Positions 1-10,362 of a stretch of 64,000 nt of DNA are shown piece after piece. The translations under genes were made by a program, and so were the position numbers. This DNA is from Enterovibrio sp. JCM 19048 (GTDB taxonomy: Bacteria; Pseudomonadota; Gammaproteobacteria; Enterobacterales; Vibrionaceae). Every line of letters begins with the position of its first letter. The first letter of the stretch is position 1. The notes below the pieces were generated by a model. The model ran no database searches. It saw nothing but the letters and a program-made list of their open reading frames with translations, and was not told where the DNA came from. The DNA is taken from positions 62,001 through 126,000 of the forward strand of contig BAXE01000005.1 of NCBI GenBank assembly GCA_001310415.1. Reading direction: 5' to 3'.

Positions 1-276
1 ACAAAGCAAAGGTTGGGGGAGCGGATTGTCTATAACGTCGGGTCGCTTTCCGCCAGTATGGACATTTTGCGCACCTTGCCTGCGGTGATGCCGTATCCCG
101 CGAAAATGGCAGACTTTTTTGCCGAGCGTGGCATTGTCGCCTTGACACGTGCAGATGCCGACTCCGGTTCCTGCCAGCGCGGAACGGTGGGAATTTATTA
201 TCATCACCACGAACAGGGTGATCACCTTCACGCCTTACTCAAGCTCATCAGTGAGCGGGCAACCGCACTGAATTAA
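1..276 (+). CDS. C-terminal fragment of an unidentified protein, possibly a class-V aminotransferase-like enzyme
   Basis: The open frame enters from the left edge and ends at a TAA, so only the last 91 residues are present. The tail contains a Gly-Ile-Val-Ala-Leu-Thr-Arg stretch followed by a GTVGIYYHHHEQGD segment and a short helix. This pattern of a strand, a sequence such as 'vRvs.yhyNt.eeid' and a final helix resembles the C-terminal end of class-V (cysteine-desulfurase-like) aminotransferases, but the fragment holds no catalytic residue. The identity is therefore a guess from fold pattern. No terminator is obvious after the stop. The gene is unlikely to belong to the maltose island, because a separate control region for lamB begins just downstream. 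Confidence 0.4.
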   Translation, partial: TKQRLGERIVYNVGSLSASMDILRTLPAVMPYPAKMADFFAERGIVALTRADADSGSCQRGTVGIYYHHHEQGDHLHALLKLISERATALN

Positions 277-399
277 TTTTAACAAAAAATTAAGCCCGGC
301 TTTTTGCATCATCGCCGTGCCTGTGGCACTGGATTTGCCCTTTGCTATCAGTTTTTCTTATAGCCCTGTCACGAATTTTCCGGCAATTACGCCCCATTG

Positions 400-417
400 T
401 GTGATTGCCGATACACA
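400..417. promoter_or_regulatory. Possible CRP-cAMP site upstream of lamB
   Basis: The sequence TGTGA-N6-ATACACA keeps a perfect left half-site and an imperfect right half-site of the CRP consensus TGTGA-N6-TCACA. It lies about 60 bp upstream of the MalT-box-like sequence and 150 bp upstream of the maltoporin start. Catabolite activation of maltose promoters by CRP is well established in enterics and vibrios. The match is weak on the right arm, so the call rests partly on context. Confidence 0.3.
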
Positions 418-424
418 CTCATCA

Positions 425-484
425 ACTCCTCCTTTTACCTACGCCTCCCTACTACGCCTGACTACGCCCTGAGGGTGGAGGATG
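425..484 (+). promoter_or_regulatory. Maltose-type control region of lamB: MalT-box-like sequences and three CTACGCC heptamers
   Basis: GGGTGGAGGATG at 473-484 resembles the MalT box (consensus near GGGGA[T/G]GAGG), and the reverse-strand AAGGAGGAGT at 425-434 is a second candidate. Between them CTACGCC occurs three times, at 439-445, 452-458 and 462-468. The same heptamer, as GGCGTAG, recurs in the malP control region (15192-15428). A possible -10 element lies near 501-508. Together with the flanking CRP-like site this looks like a MalT-activated promoter for lamB. The boxes were read by eye and no footprinting is implied. Confidence 0.5.
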
Positions 485-569
485 TTGCATAACCGCGTTC
501 GCATAAACATGTGCCCCGAGACCAATTGGTTATTTAAAAAAACAAATAACATTGAAAAGGGACATATAA

Positions 570-1946
570 ATGAAACGCTTACCAGTTGCTGCAGCGGTAC
601 TGGCTGCAATTACCTCTTATTCTGCGTTTGCTACCGACAGTGGCGTAAAAGCGACTGACATTCTGACTGACGGTTGGGAAGTTCATGGCTACGGCTCAAT
701 GAACTACCGCATGAACGACGGCCAGTCTTTCGACAACGAATTTGGCAAGCCTGATTACAAAACTGCAGGCACCATGGGCAAGAGCAGCTCACAGGTCGAG
801 TTTGTGATCAAAAAGCACACTGAATACGGCAATGGTGTATTCAGCGACTTTATCGTGCGCTCTGAGTACGGCAATGGCGACTCTTACTACTACACCTCTT
901 CGGGCAACCAAAAAGCCAACAACACCGCTCAGTTTGAAATCAAAGAAGCTTACGTGGTGCTGGGTAACCTGCCTTACCTGCCAACTGACAGCGAAATCTG
1001 GGCGGGTCGCCGCTTCCTGAACCGCGCTGCGGGTGGCCTGTCTGGTGAATTCTGGAAACAGTCTTCCGGTCAAGGCGCGGGTTTTGAAACCAAGTTCGAT
1101 GACGGCCAGCGCGGTGGTATCGCGGTGGTGTCTGCAGACCCAGAAGCAGGTCTGGTGAACGACTTTATCTGTGCAGACGGCACGGAAATCGGCGGCACTC
1201 CATGTGGTGACATCGTTGCAGACAACCCACCGGCAGACGGCGATCGCACAACGGTTAGCTCACTGGATATGTACTACTACGGCGTTCAGGCGCTGGGCGG
1301 CAGCTTCGATTTCGACATGAAAGTGATGTACCGCGCGAACCAGGATCCAAAAGTGGATTCTGATCCAGCAGAAAACGGCGTTGGCTTTGCTATCACCTAC
1401 AACCGCGACTTCTACGGTTTCGACGGCTGGTCACAAACGGCGATTGCTTACGGTAAAGGCCTGGCAGCAAACCGTGGTGTGAACTTCGGCGGTTGGAGCA
1501 CGCTGATCGAGTCAGATGAATCCCTGTTCCTGACCACTTACGGTGTGGCAAACATCAACAGCAAGTGGCAGCTGGGTACAGAAGCGACCTGGTTCCAGGC
1601 GCTGGACACCCTGTTCGGTGCAGAAGACCTGAAGCGCGGTATCGTGGCAATGCGTCCTAGCTACAAAGTGAACGACAACTTCCGCATGGAGTTCACCGGT
1701 TCTTACGGTTACGAAACCGGTAAAGAAGGCTACTGGGGTCGCACCGGTGATGCGGTTGAAACCCACACCCTGAACGCTGAAATCGCAACCGTGTTCACCG
1801 TGAACGCTGACTACTTTGGCCGTCCACAAATCAAACCTTACATCAGCTACATCCAGACTGATGACGAGGCGAGCGCGAAACACGTAGGTATTAAAGATGG
1901 CGACAACGACACCATCTTCGGTATCCACGCTGAAATCTGGTTCTAA
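570..1946 (+). CDS. lamB: Maltoporin LamB, outer-membrane maltodextrin channel
   Basis: LamB forms trimeric 18-stranded outer-membrane pores that let maltose and maltodextrins diffuse into the periplasm. The 458-residue product begins with a Sec signal peptide (MKRLPVAAAVLAAITSYSAFA, cleavage after about residue 21). The mature N-terminus has the family pattern 'dgWEVHGYGSMNYRMNDG', and the chain alternates amphipathic strands and ends in the aromatic 'WF' expected of an outer-membrane beta barrel. It is one of the few genes in the window with an uninterrupted frame. The start has a GA-rich ribosome site (gaaaaggga) about 8 bp upstream. It is preceded by MalT-like boxes and followed by an inverted-repeat element and malM, as in other vibrios where lamB and malM are neighbours. 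Confidence 0.93.
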   Translation: MKRLPVAAAVLAAITSYSAFATDSGVKATDILTDGWEVHGYGSMNYRMNDGQSFDNEFGKPDYKTAGTMGKSSSQVEFVIKKHTEYGNGVFSDFIVRSEYGNGDSYYYTSSGNQKANNTAQFEIKEAYVVLGNLPYLPTDSEIWAGRRFLNRAAGGLSGEFWKQSSGQGAGFETKFDDGQRGGIAVVSADPEAGLVNDFICADGTEIGGTPCGDIVADNPPADGDRTTVSSLDMYYYGVQALGGSFDFDMKVMYRANQDPKVDSDPAENGVGFAITYNRDFYGFDGWSQTAIAYGKGLAANRGVNFGGWSTLIESDESLFLTTYGVANINSKWQLGTEATWFQALDTLFGAEDLKRGIVAMRPSYKVNDNFRMEFTGSYGYETGKEGYWGRTGDAVETHTLNAEIATVFTVNADYFGRPQIKPYISYIQTDDEASAKHVGIKDGDNDTIFGIHAEIWF

Positions 1947-1953
1947 ATATACA

Positions 1954-2219
1954 TAGGGTCTGTTGACCGTTGGTGGTTGAATTTTGTTCTAGCGAAAAGC
2001 GTCTTAGGCGCGGCGAGGTGTGTGCCGCCTAGTAATCTAAGCAAGTACACCTCAACAAAGCATAAGACGCTTTTAGCAGAACCCTTCGGGCAGCATTTGT
2101 GGAGACTTTCTCCTGCGTTATCGGTTTCTCATGTAGGCGACTACACATCGAACCCTCTGCCTTGAATAAAGCCCCCACAAATTGCTGCAAAAGCCATCAC
2201 CAATGGTCAACAGACCCTA
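1954..2219 (+). mobile_element. MITE-like inverted-repeat element, copy 1
   Basis: The element is bounded by perfect 15-bp terminal inverted repeats, TAGGGTCTGTTGACC on the left and its complement on the right, and the match extends imperfectly to about 20 bp. The outer TA at each end could be a target duplication. Inside are nested inverted repeats, including a 12-bp arm pair AAAAGCGTCTTA/TAAGACGCTTTT and GCAGCATTTGTGG/CCACAAATTGCTGC, so the whole unit can fold. It encodes no plausible protein. A second copy in the same orientation lies at 7875-8138 and relics of the end sequence lie at 52428-52461. It sits between lamB and malM and could act as a transcription stop or attenuator there. It is non-autonomous, because no transposase is present. 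Confidence 0.8.
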
Positions 2220-2325
2220 AGCGGCCTTCGGGCTGCCTGTTTGAGTTTGTAGCCCTGCGTTTTTTCAAAGAGTGCAAGGCTATCGTCTCAGACATCACTC
2301 CAATCCGCAGACGAAGGAGAACATT

Positions 2326-3181
2326 ATGAAAACACGCCATGCACTTCTCGCCGCATTACTGGCAGCCACAGTATCAGGCTGTGCCGCCTCAGACCTTCCA
2401 GCTGCGAAAAACATTTCTATTGAACAGAGCGTTTGCTGCACGGATTACAGCCAGTTTGGCTGGATCCCACTGACTGGCGACCAACTGGATATCGCCATTG
2501 ATGCCCATTCCCCAGTTGCGGAAATTGAAGGTGGTAAGAGCTACTTTGCGGCGTTCGCGATGCCGGAAAACATCAACCGTCTGCAAATTACCCTGAATAG
2601 CTGGATGAGTTCAGAAGGGGTATTCGCGCCGAAAATTCTGTTGCTGGACCCGGCGTTCAAGCCGGTGAAAACCGTTTCCCTGGATGCTTTCAGCCAGAAA
2701 AACTCAGACATGTTCCATCTGGCGAGTTACGAAACCCAGTTTGTGATGGACAGAGAGCAAACGCCGTATCTGGTGGTGTACTCACCGGAAGAGTACCGCC
2801 GTGGCGAAATTACCATTCCCCCATCCTGAGCGTATCCGTGCGGAAGAGTTAGGCATGGCGCGCCCTATGGTGACTGACCCGGTTATCCAGCACAGTAATT
2901 TCGGTTCGCTGGAACTGGCGCTGAAACCACTGAGCCTTCGCGCTTACCGCGTTGATGAAGTGAAAGCCAAACCTGTTGTGGCAGAGAAAGCGCCGCAGGA
3001 AGTGGCAGCAAAGACCACGACAGAAAGCATGATGGCGGAAAGCGAAGTCTTCTATAACCAGAAAATCACCCAGGCAGTTGAGTCCGGCGATATCGCACTG
3101 GCACTGAAATGGCTGGAAGAAGCCAAACGCGCAGGCTCGAAAAGCGCGGAAGCGACCTTTATCAATCTGGTCAGCCAGTAG
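2326..3181 (+). CDS. malM: Maltose operon periplasmic lipoprotein MalM (one frame break)
   Basis: MalM is a periplasmic protein of maltose operons whose exact role is unsettled. The ATG at 2326 follows GAAGGAGAA. The product starts with a lipoprotein signal (MKTRHALLAALLAATVSGC, lipobox VSGC). The first frame runs to a stop at 2829. The second frame, from about 2815 to 3181, continues with the conserved 'HPERIRAEELGMARP' block, a linker rich in A, K, V and P, and a helical tail. Removing one C from the CCCCC run at 2818-2822 joins the frames into about 284 residues, close to the usual size near 300. The break is therefore probably a sequencing error. It lies just downstream of the inverted-repeat element and 8 bp upstream of the amylase gene, so the two are probably cotranscribed. 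Confidence 0.85.
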
Positions 3182-3189
3182 GCGAATAA

Positions 3190-5006
3190 ATGCAAAACAA
3201 CATCATGAAAAACAATAATAAAAAAGTAATTTATCAAGTGTTCACCCGTCTGTTTGGCAACACAAACACCACCAACAAACCGTGGGGAACCCTTGAAGAA
3301 AACGGCGTCGGTAAGTTCGATGATTTTACCGACAAAGCGCTGGCGGAAATCAAAGCCCTTGGCGTGACCCACATCTGGTATACCGGTGTGCCGCATCATG
3401 CGCTGGTGGGCGACTATGCCGATTTTGGTATCAGCCACGATCACCCCGCAGTGGTGAAAGGCCGCGCCGGTTCCCCGTATGCGGTGAAAGATTATTTCAA
3501 CGTCAATCCGGATCTGGCGAACGATCCGGCCAACCGCCTGAACGAGTTCAAAGCTTGGTGGACAGAAGCCACAGGCAGGGTTGAAGGTGATCATCGACAT
3601 CGTGCCGAACCATGTCGCCCGTTGCTATCAGGGCTGAATAACCCTGACGGTGTGGTCGATTTCGGCGCGGATGACGATACCTCGCTGGCCTATCACCGCG
3701 ACAACAATTTCTACTACCTGCCGGATGAAGCGCTGGCGTTGCCAGACTTCGCCGAGACTTTCGAGCCATTAGGCGGCGAAGAGCACCCAATGCTCAGCCA
3801 GCCTTACCAAGAGTTTCCCGCCAAGTGGACAGGTAACGGCGCGCAAAAAGCCAAGCCGGACTTTGATGACTGGTATGAAACGGTCAAGGTCAATTACGGC
3901 GTGCGACCAGACGGCAGCAAGGACTTTGACACTCTGCCGGAAGCGTACATGCAGCTGGATCACGAGCAGCACTACCGGTTCTGGCAGGGGAAATCGGTGC
4001 CGGATTCATGGAAGAAATTCCGCCAGATTGCTGAATACTGGCTGATGCTGGGTGTCGACGGCTTCCGTTATGACATGGCGGAAATGGTGCCGGTGGAGTT
4101 CTGGAGCTACCTCAATTCAGCCATCAAATACATCGACCCGGATGCTTTCCTGCTTGCTGAGGTCTACCAGCCTGACTTGTACCGCCAATATGTTCATCTG
4201 GGAAAAATGGATGCGTTGTATGACAAAGTCGATTTCTACGATGCACTGAAGTTAGTCATGCAAGGCAAGGCGTCCACGGACGAACTTGTCGCGATCCGCC
4301 GCGAACTGGCAGACATTGAACCGAATATGCTGCAGTTTCTGGAAAACCACGACGAGCAGCGACTGGCAAGCCCACAGTTCGCCGGAAACGCCGAGCTGGG
4401 CAAGCCTGCCATGCTGCTTTCTGCCTGCATCGGCACGGCGCCAGCCATGGTTTATTTCGGTCAGGAAGTGGGAGAATCCGCAGAGGGTGACATGGGTTTT
4501 GGCCGCCAGTCCCGCACCTCGATTTTCGACTACTGTGGCGTACCTGCGCACCAACGCTGGATGAATAACGGCGCGTTTGATGGCGGGCAGCTGAGTGAAC
4601 AGGAACGAGAACTGCGTGATTTCTACCAACGCCTGTTAACCTTCACCGTGAGCGCCCTGCACTCGATGGTGAATGCTTTGAGCTGCACGACGAAAACCGC
4701 GCCGCAGCCAACGGTTATGACGACACCATGTTTGCCTTCGCCCGTAGCACTGAAGATGCCGCGCAGAAGCTTATCCTGTTCAGCCATTTCGTCGACAACG
4801 ACAAAGGCGAACTGTCGCTGAAAATCCCGGCAAACGTCATCGAAAACTGGCACCTCTCCGACGGCGCTTACCCACTCAAAGAATGCCTTTATGGGCAGCA
4901 ATCCTCCGTGTTGTTTGTTGAAAACGGCGAAGGCTGGTTGTCCCTGTCTGCCAAACCGTTGGCGGCTTTGGTGTTTGAAGTGAGCCCTCAATCTGACGAT
5001 GACTAA
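3190..5006 (+). CDS. Cytoplasmic GH13 alpha-amylase family enzyme (frame breaks)
   Basis: This is an alpha-amylase-family (GH13) hydrolase of about 605 residues acting on alpha-1,4 glucans. It has no signal peptide, so it probably works on imported maltodextrin or stored glycogen. The conserved blocks are visible: 'DIVPNHVAR' (readable only in another frame at about 3596-3625), 'GFRYDMAEM' with the nucleophile Asp, 'FLLAEVYQP' with the acid/base Glu, and 'FLENHDEQR' with the third catalytic Asp. Two compensating frame shifts near 3560-3580 and 3630 garble the second block. A third near 4690 moves the C-terminal beta domain (4728-5006) into another frame. The start at 3190 could instead be the ATG at 3205. 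The gene follows malM at 8 bp and is closed by a hairpin terminator at 5039. Confidence 0.85.
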
Positions 5007-5038
5007 CCGCGCTGATTTATAACCATTCATTTCTATTT

Positions 5039-5066
5039 GCCCTCGATGTTGATTGAGGGCTTTTCT
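5039..5066 (+). terminator. Rho-independent terminator after the alpha-amylase gene
   Basis: GCCCTC and GAGGGC form a 6-bp stem with a 10-base loop, followed by TTTTCTGTTT. It lies 32 bp past the amylase stop and just ahead of the GTG start of the debranching-type enzyme, so that gene may be expressed at a lower level by read-through. Confidence 0.65.
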
Positions 5067-5084
5067 GTTTGTATAGGATGTACC

Positions 5085-7867
5085 GTGAGCCCAATTCCAC
5101 CTATCTCTGAGACCCTTTATATCCGTGGCACCTTTAACGGTTGGGTGATGATTCGCCGATGCAGTATGTTGGCGAGCACTGTTATCAGGCGACGCTTTGC
5201 CTTCCCGCTGATCGCCACCAGTTCAAGATTTCTGATCGAGATGGCACGGAAGCATTGACGTTTTCTGCCGATCTGCAAAAGGCGACCGAGTGCCAACTGG
5301 AAGCGGCAATGGTGCTGATGCCTGCCAAAGGTATTGGTAATGACCTTATTCTGGATGCGCCGCAAACTGGCCTGTATACCCTGACTTTGGTGGTGCAGAA
5401 CTGGCGTGAACCTTTGCTGCGTATTGAGCAGGGCGGCGAGAATATCGATGCTGAGCCAAACCGTCCGCTGTTAAGCGCAGAGATAAAAGCAAACCGCAGC
5501 CCGGAAGTGGCGCTTGTTGGCAAGGCATCTCCGGTACTGGCGCCACAGGCATTGTTTGATGCCATGGCTATCCGCGAGCCACAAAGCTTCCCGTTTGTGT
5601 TTGGCGACAATGTGGATGGTTGCTATGAAGGCCAGACCCACCGCTTTGTGGCAGCTGGAAAATACCGCCACAAACAGGGTTGGTATCTGGGAACCTTCGG
5701 GGCGCTGGTGGATGGTAAGTTGCAGGATAAAACCCAGGCCACGGAAGCGGCGCTGTATCCTTTTGGCATAACCCACCACTACGCAGGGGGTATCGCCGAC
5801 ACCCTGAGTATTTTCTCAGGTAGTCGTACCGCCGCGCTGCGCGTCGAAAGCGAAAATGCGGCATTACTGGGCATCGTGCCGCTGCTGAATCTTGCCATAA
5901 ACCAAAGCACAGTCTCGCGCTATGACGATTGTGTGGTTTATGCGTTGGAGCCTTCGCTGCGCCAGCCAGACAGCCCGGCGTTTATTGCTATCAGTGCCGA
6001 TCAGCCATTCAGCTTCCGTGAAGAAACCCTGAAAACATGCCCGCAACTGGATTCGGTCATGCACCTGAGCGGTATGCATGTAAAGCCTGTAATAGAAGCA
6101 TTGGAGCCTACAACAGCGTTGACAGTGTATCTGTCCTTTGCGGTGACGGAGCAAGAAGCGGTGAGTATGGCGAAAGCTGCCAGCGTCAACAATGGTAATG
6201 CGCAGCATCTTCAGGCGACTTACGACATGCTGACCAAAAGCTATCTCTGGACGTCTGATGAGACCTACAACCGCGCCTGATGTGGTCAAAAGCGGCGGGC
6301 AAGGTGTTTGTCTCCCGCGAGTTTGGTACTGGGATTTGGGCGGGTTTGCCATGGTTCAAAGACTGCTGGGGACGGGATTCGTTTATCGCCTTGCCGGGGA
6401 TCACGCTGGCAAACGGTGATTTCGAGGATGCCAAGGACATCATCACCAACTTTGCGTCCATGCAGCAAAAAGAGAAAGGCGATGTGAATTACGGCCGCAT
6501 TCCCAACCGCGTTTCCAGCGCTACCAATATCATTTACAACACCACGGACGGCACACCGTGATGGTACGTGAAATTGGCGAATACCTGCGTTACAGCGGTG
6601 ACAGGGACTTCGCGGCTGCTGTGTATCCGGTGGTGAAGGCGTACATCGAAGGGGTGGAAACCCATTACCTTGATGAGTATGGCCTGATGACCCATCGCCA
6701 CCCTGATACCTGGATGGACGCCAAGTTGCAGGGACAAATCCCTTGGTCAGCTCGCGGCAACCGCGCCAACGATATTCAGGCGCTGTGGTTTACCAGCCTG
6801 AAAGTGGCGGCAGAGTTGGCCCAGCTGGTGGGTGAAGAAACGGAAGCAGGGCGTTTTAATGCCATGGCTGACAAGGTTCAGGCCAGCATGAATCAGCTGT
6901 TCTGGAATGAAAAAACGCAGTGCATGGCTGACCGCGTGGATGAAAACGGCGTGCCGGATTACCGCGTTCGCCCGAACCAGTTAATGTTGATGACAGTACC
7001 GTTTGGCCGCGAGCTGGTAGCCCCTGAAACCGGTGCGCATGTGGTGAAAAATGCCCTCAGCGAACTGATGTTCCCTTGGGGAGTGTGTTCGTTGACGCAA
7101 AACGACCTCTGGTTCCATCCGTATCACAACAACCGCGACGAGTACCACAAGGATGCCGCCTACCATAACGGCACGATTTGGGGCTGGAATGCGGGGTTCT
7201 CTGTGTCGGCCATGCTGCAATACGGCAAAACTGAACTGGCTTACCAACTGACTAAAAACCTTGCTGATCAGATCCTGACGCTCGGCCATCGTGGCACCAT
7301 GAGTGAAAACCTGGATGCGTTTTTGGATGCGTCGGGCGAACTGGTGACCACCGGCACGTATGCGCAGGCGTGGTCCGTGTCTGAGTTCCACCGCAATGGC
7401 TATCAGACTACCTGGGCGTGCGTCCGGATATGTTGCAAGGTCGCATTGAATTCTATCCGCATTTCCCGGCGTGTTGGGAACAGGCAACGGCCCATGTGCC
7501 TTTTGGGCAGGGTGATGTGCTTGCGGTGGATTTCAGAAAATCCGGTGCGGTTTGTCAGTATTTGCTCACTGCCAAAGAAAGCGGGTTAACTCTTGAGTTC
7601 GGGTTTGATACCGATGACGGCCATCGCCAGTATTACACTCTGCCGCTGAAACGCCTCCAGACCCTGACGGTGAATACGGCAGAGAACACCCTGCATATTG
7701 ATGGCTTTCTGGTGGAGCCAAATCGCGTTGAGTCGAACTTCGTGGATATTCTTGGTGACTTGACCTTTGCCGTGCAAGAGACAGACAGGGCGTATCCGGT
7801 GCTGGAAAATCACGGCATGTTGGAGCGCGAAATCCGTGCGGCGAACTACCTTGTGAATGAGGACTAA
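5085..7867 (+). CDS. Glycogen debranching-type amylo-alpha-1,6-glucosidase with N-terminal glycan-binding-like domain (several frame breaks)
   Basis: The C-terminal half matches the (alpha/alpha)6-barrel of amylo-1,6-glucosidases (GDE_C/GH133 type). Visible blocks are 'GLPWFKDCWGRDSFIALPG', 'VNYGRIPNRV', 'HPDTWMDAK' and 'YHNGTIWGWNAGF'. The family removes alpha-1,6 branch stubs from limit dextrins. The first ~45 residues, 'LYIRGTFNGWGDD...Y', look like an AMPK/CBM48-type glycan-binding beta sandwich; they are followed by a middle beta domain. About 927 residues are recovered after joining frames near 5145, 6280, 6560 and 7415. At 5141-5146 one G is missing from a G run, which restores FNGWGDDSP. 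The GTG start at 5085 is chosen because the N-terminal domain would otherwise be cut. Cytoplasmic location is inferred from the absence of a signal peptide. Confidence 0.82.
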
Positions 7868-7874
7868 AACCTAA

Positions 7875-8138
7875 GGGGCTGCTGACCTTTGGTGGTTAAA
7901 TTTTGTTCTAGCTATAAGCGTTTCAGGCGCGGCGAGGTGTGTGCCGCCTAGTCATTCTAAGCAAATACACCTCAACAAAGCATAAAACGCTTAGAGCAGA
8001 ACCCTTCGGGCAGCGTTTGTGGGGAATTTCTGCTGCGTTATCAGCTTCTCATGGAGGCTAGCTACACATCGAAGCCTCTGCCTTGCATAAAATCCCCACA
8101 AACTGCTGCAAAAATCATCACCAAAGGTCAGCAGCCCC
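7875..8138 (+). mobile_element. MITE-like inverted-repeat element, copy 2
   Basis: This copy has perfect 20-bp terminal inverted repeats (GGGGCTGCTGACCTTTGGTG and its complement) and the same internal plan as the copy at 1954-2219, in the same orientation. The shared core includes the GGCGCGGCGAGGTGTGTGCC block and CAGAACCCTTCGGGCAGC. Differences from copy 1 fall in pairs that keep the arms complementary. It starts 7 bp past the debranching-gene stop and is followed by a separate terminator. It has no coding capacity. Confidence 0.8.
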
Positions 8139-8146
8139 TAGCAAAG

Positions 8147-8179
8147 ACAAAAATGCCAGCTTGAACGCTGGCATTTTTA
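8147..8179. terminator. Bidirectional terminator between the debranching gene and glgB
   Basis: AAAAATGCCAGC and GCTGGCATTTTT form a perfect 12-bp palindromic stem with a 6-base loop and T runs on both strands. It lies between convergent transcription units and serves the glgB end on the minus strand and rightward transcription through the repeat element. Confidence 0.85.
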
Positions 8180-8202
8180 TTGGCTTCGGCTTTAGATGAG
8201 GA

Positions 8203-10357
8203 TTAAGGGATCCACTTCAGGAACAGGGTTGCCAGTGGTGGCAGGGTGAGGGAAAGGTGCCCATCTTCCACGTTAATTTCTTCGGATGGAGAAACCCTGA
8301 GCCCAGTATTGGCTGTCGTCGGTATTCAGCAGCAGGGCATATTTGCCTGCCACCGGCACAGGAATCGCGTAGCCTTCGCGCACTACCGGAGTGAAGTTGC
8401 TGATCACCAACACGCGGCTGCCATCATCACTGAAACGCTCATGGGCGATCACGCTGTTTTGCGCGTCGTCACCAATCCGCCATTCAAAACCCTGGCTGTC
8501 GCAATCGCCTTCGAAAAGCGCCGGTGTCTCGCGGTACAAATGGTTCAGGTCACGTACCAGATTTTGCACGCCCTGATGCTTTTCATACTGCATCCAGTGC
8601 CATTCCAGTTGCCCGTCATGGTTCCATTCTGCGGTCTGACCCAGTTCGGTACCCATGAAGTTCAGCTTCTTACCCGGTTGGCCGTACATGTAACCAAGAT
8701 AAGCGCGAAGGTTAGCCGCTTTTTGCCATTCATCACCCGGCATTTTGTTGTGGATAGAGGCTTTGCCGTAAACCACTTCATCGTGCGACAAGGACAACAC
8801 AAAGTTCTCGTTGTAGGCGTAAACCATCGGGAAGGTTAGGGTGTTGTGGTGGTACTGGCGGTGGATTGGGTCTTCCTTGATGTAACTTAAGCTGTCATGC
8901 ATCCAGCCCATGTTCCATTTGAAACCAAAGCCAAGGCCACCTTCAGAGGTTGGACGGGTCACGCCCGGAAACGCCGTGGACTCTTCCGCGATGGTGATGG
9001 CGTTCGGATAGTGTCGGTACACCTCCTCGTTCACCCAGCGCAGCAGGGAAATGGCGTCGTAATTGTGGTTGCCGCCATCATGGTTCGGGATCCATTCATC
9101 GTGGTTGCGCGAATAGTCGAGGTAGAGCATGGACGCCACTGCATCAACGCGCAGACCGTCGATATGGAAATGCTCAAGCCAGAACAGGGCATTGGCGACC
9201 AGAAACTCGCGGACGTGTTCACGGCCGTAATCGTAGATAAAGCTCTTCCAGTCCGGGTGCCAGCCGCGTCGAGGGTCCGGGTCGTTGTAAAGCGCCGTAC
9301 CATCGAAGTTTGCCAGCCCGTGATCGTCTGACGGGAAGTGTGCCGGTACCCAGTCAAGGATCACGCCAATGCCGGCCTGATGGCAGCGGTCGACGAAGAA
9401 TTTGAAGTCATCTGGCGAGCCGAAACGGCTGGTAGGGGCGAACAGCCCAACCGGCTGGTAACCCCAGGAGCCGTAAAACGGGTATTCCGACACCGGCATC
9501 AGCTCGACGTGGGTGTAGCCCATATCGGTGAGGTAAGGGACAAGCTCGTCTGCCAGTTCGCGGTAGGTCAGGAACTCGCCATTTTCGTGGCGTTTCCACG
9601 AGCCCGCGTGAAGTTCATAAAAAGACAAAGGCTGCTTGTGTGGCGGGGTAAACGGGCGTTGCTGCCAGTTTGCATCCTGCCATTGGTAGCCATTCTGGTC
9701 GAACACCTTGGAGGCAAAAGACGGGTATTGCTCGGCGTGATAGCCCCAAGGGTCGGCTTTGTGTGGCAGGCGGTTGCCAAGGCCATCTTTCAGTTCGAAC
9801 TTGTAGCTGACACCGGCTTCAATGCCCGGTACGAACAACGCCCAAAAGCCATCATCCAGACGCTGCATAGGATGGCGGCGGCCGTCCCAATGGTTGAATT
9901 CACCAATCACGCTGACAGCAGAGGCATTCGGCGCAAACACCATAAAGCGGGTACCAGCAACGGTTTCATCGTCACGCTCGAAGGTGCAAGTTGGCGCCAT
10001 TTCGCGATAGGCTGTCGAAGGCGTGTGCAGGCGCACACTCTCAGGCGCAATATTGCGGAACTGATAGGGGTCGATAAAAGTATGCTCACCGTCGGCATAG
10101 CGGGCATGAATACGGTACAGCCTGTTTTCCAGCGCGGCTTTGTCGCAGGAAAGGGTGAACAGCCCCGGCGCCGCTTCGTTCAGGGCAATGGCTTTGTCAT
10201 CCAGCAAAAGTGAGGCGCTTTTGGCCTCAGGTAGCCAGACGGTCAATGCCGCTTCCGGCGTGGCATTTGGCCCCAGCACGGAAAATGGAGACGGAAAAGC
10301 AGCTCTTTCGAGCTGCTCACGGAGTGTAGTGATTGGGATTGCTGAGTCTGCCAGCAT
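8203..10357 (-). CDS. glgB: 1,4-alpha-glucan branching enzyme GlgB (frame break near the C-terminus)
   Basis: GlgB cuts alpha-1,4 chains and rejoins them through alpha-1,6 links to make branched glycogen. Residues 1-110 and 130-230 form N-terminal beta domains, the second being a CBM48 with '[19 protein letters not shown]'. The GH13 barrel shows '[12 protein letters not shown]' (nucleophile Asp), '[11 protein letters not shown]' (acid/base Glu) and '[10 protein letters not shown]'. The ATG at 10357 is preferred over an upstream in-frame start because AAGGAG lies just ahead of it. The annotated frame stops early at 8273. Removing one base near 8276 restores '[19 protein letters not shown]' and a tail ending LKWIP at 8203. 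It is the last gene of malP-malQ-glgB, 5 bp after malQ. Confidence 0.93.
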
Positions 10358-10362
10358 GCCTA

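Noticed and set aside
1977..2329. Short frames inside the first inverted-repeat element
   Set aside because: They follow the repeat arms, are not kept in the second copy, and have no ribosome site.
9338..10213. Long antisense frame opposite glgB
   Set aside because: It is a codon-bias shadow of glgB; the minus-strand gene has all catalytic motifs.
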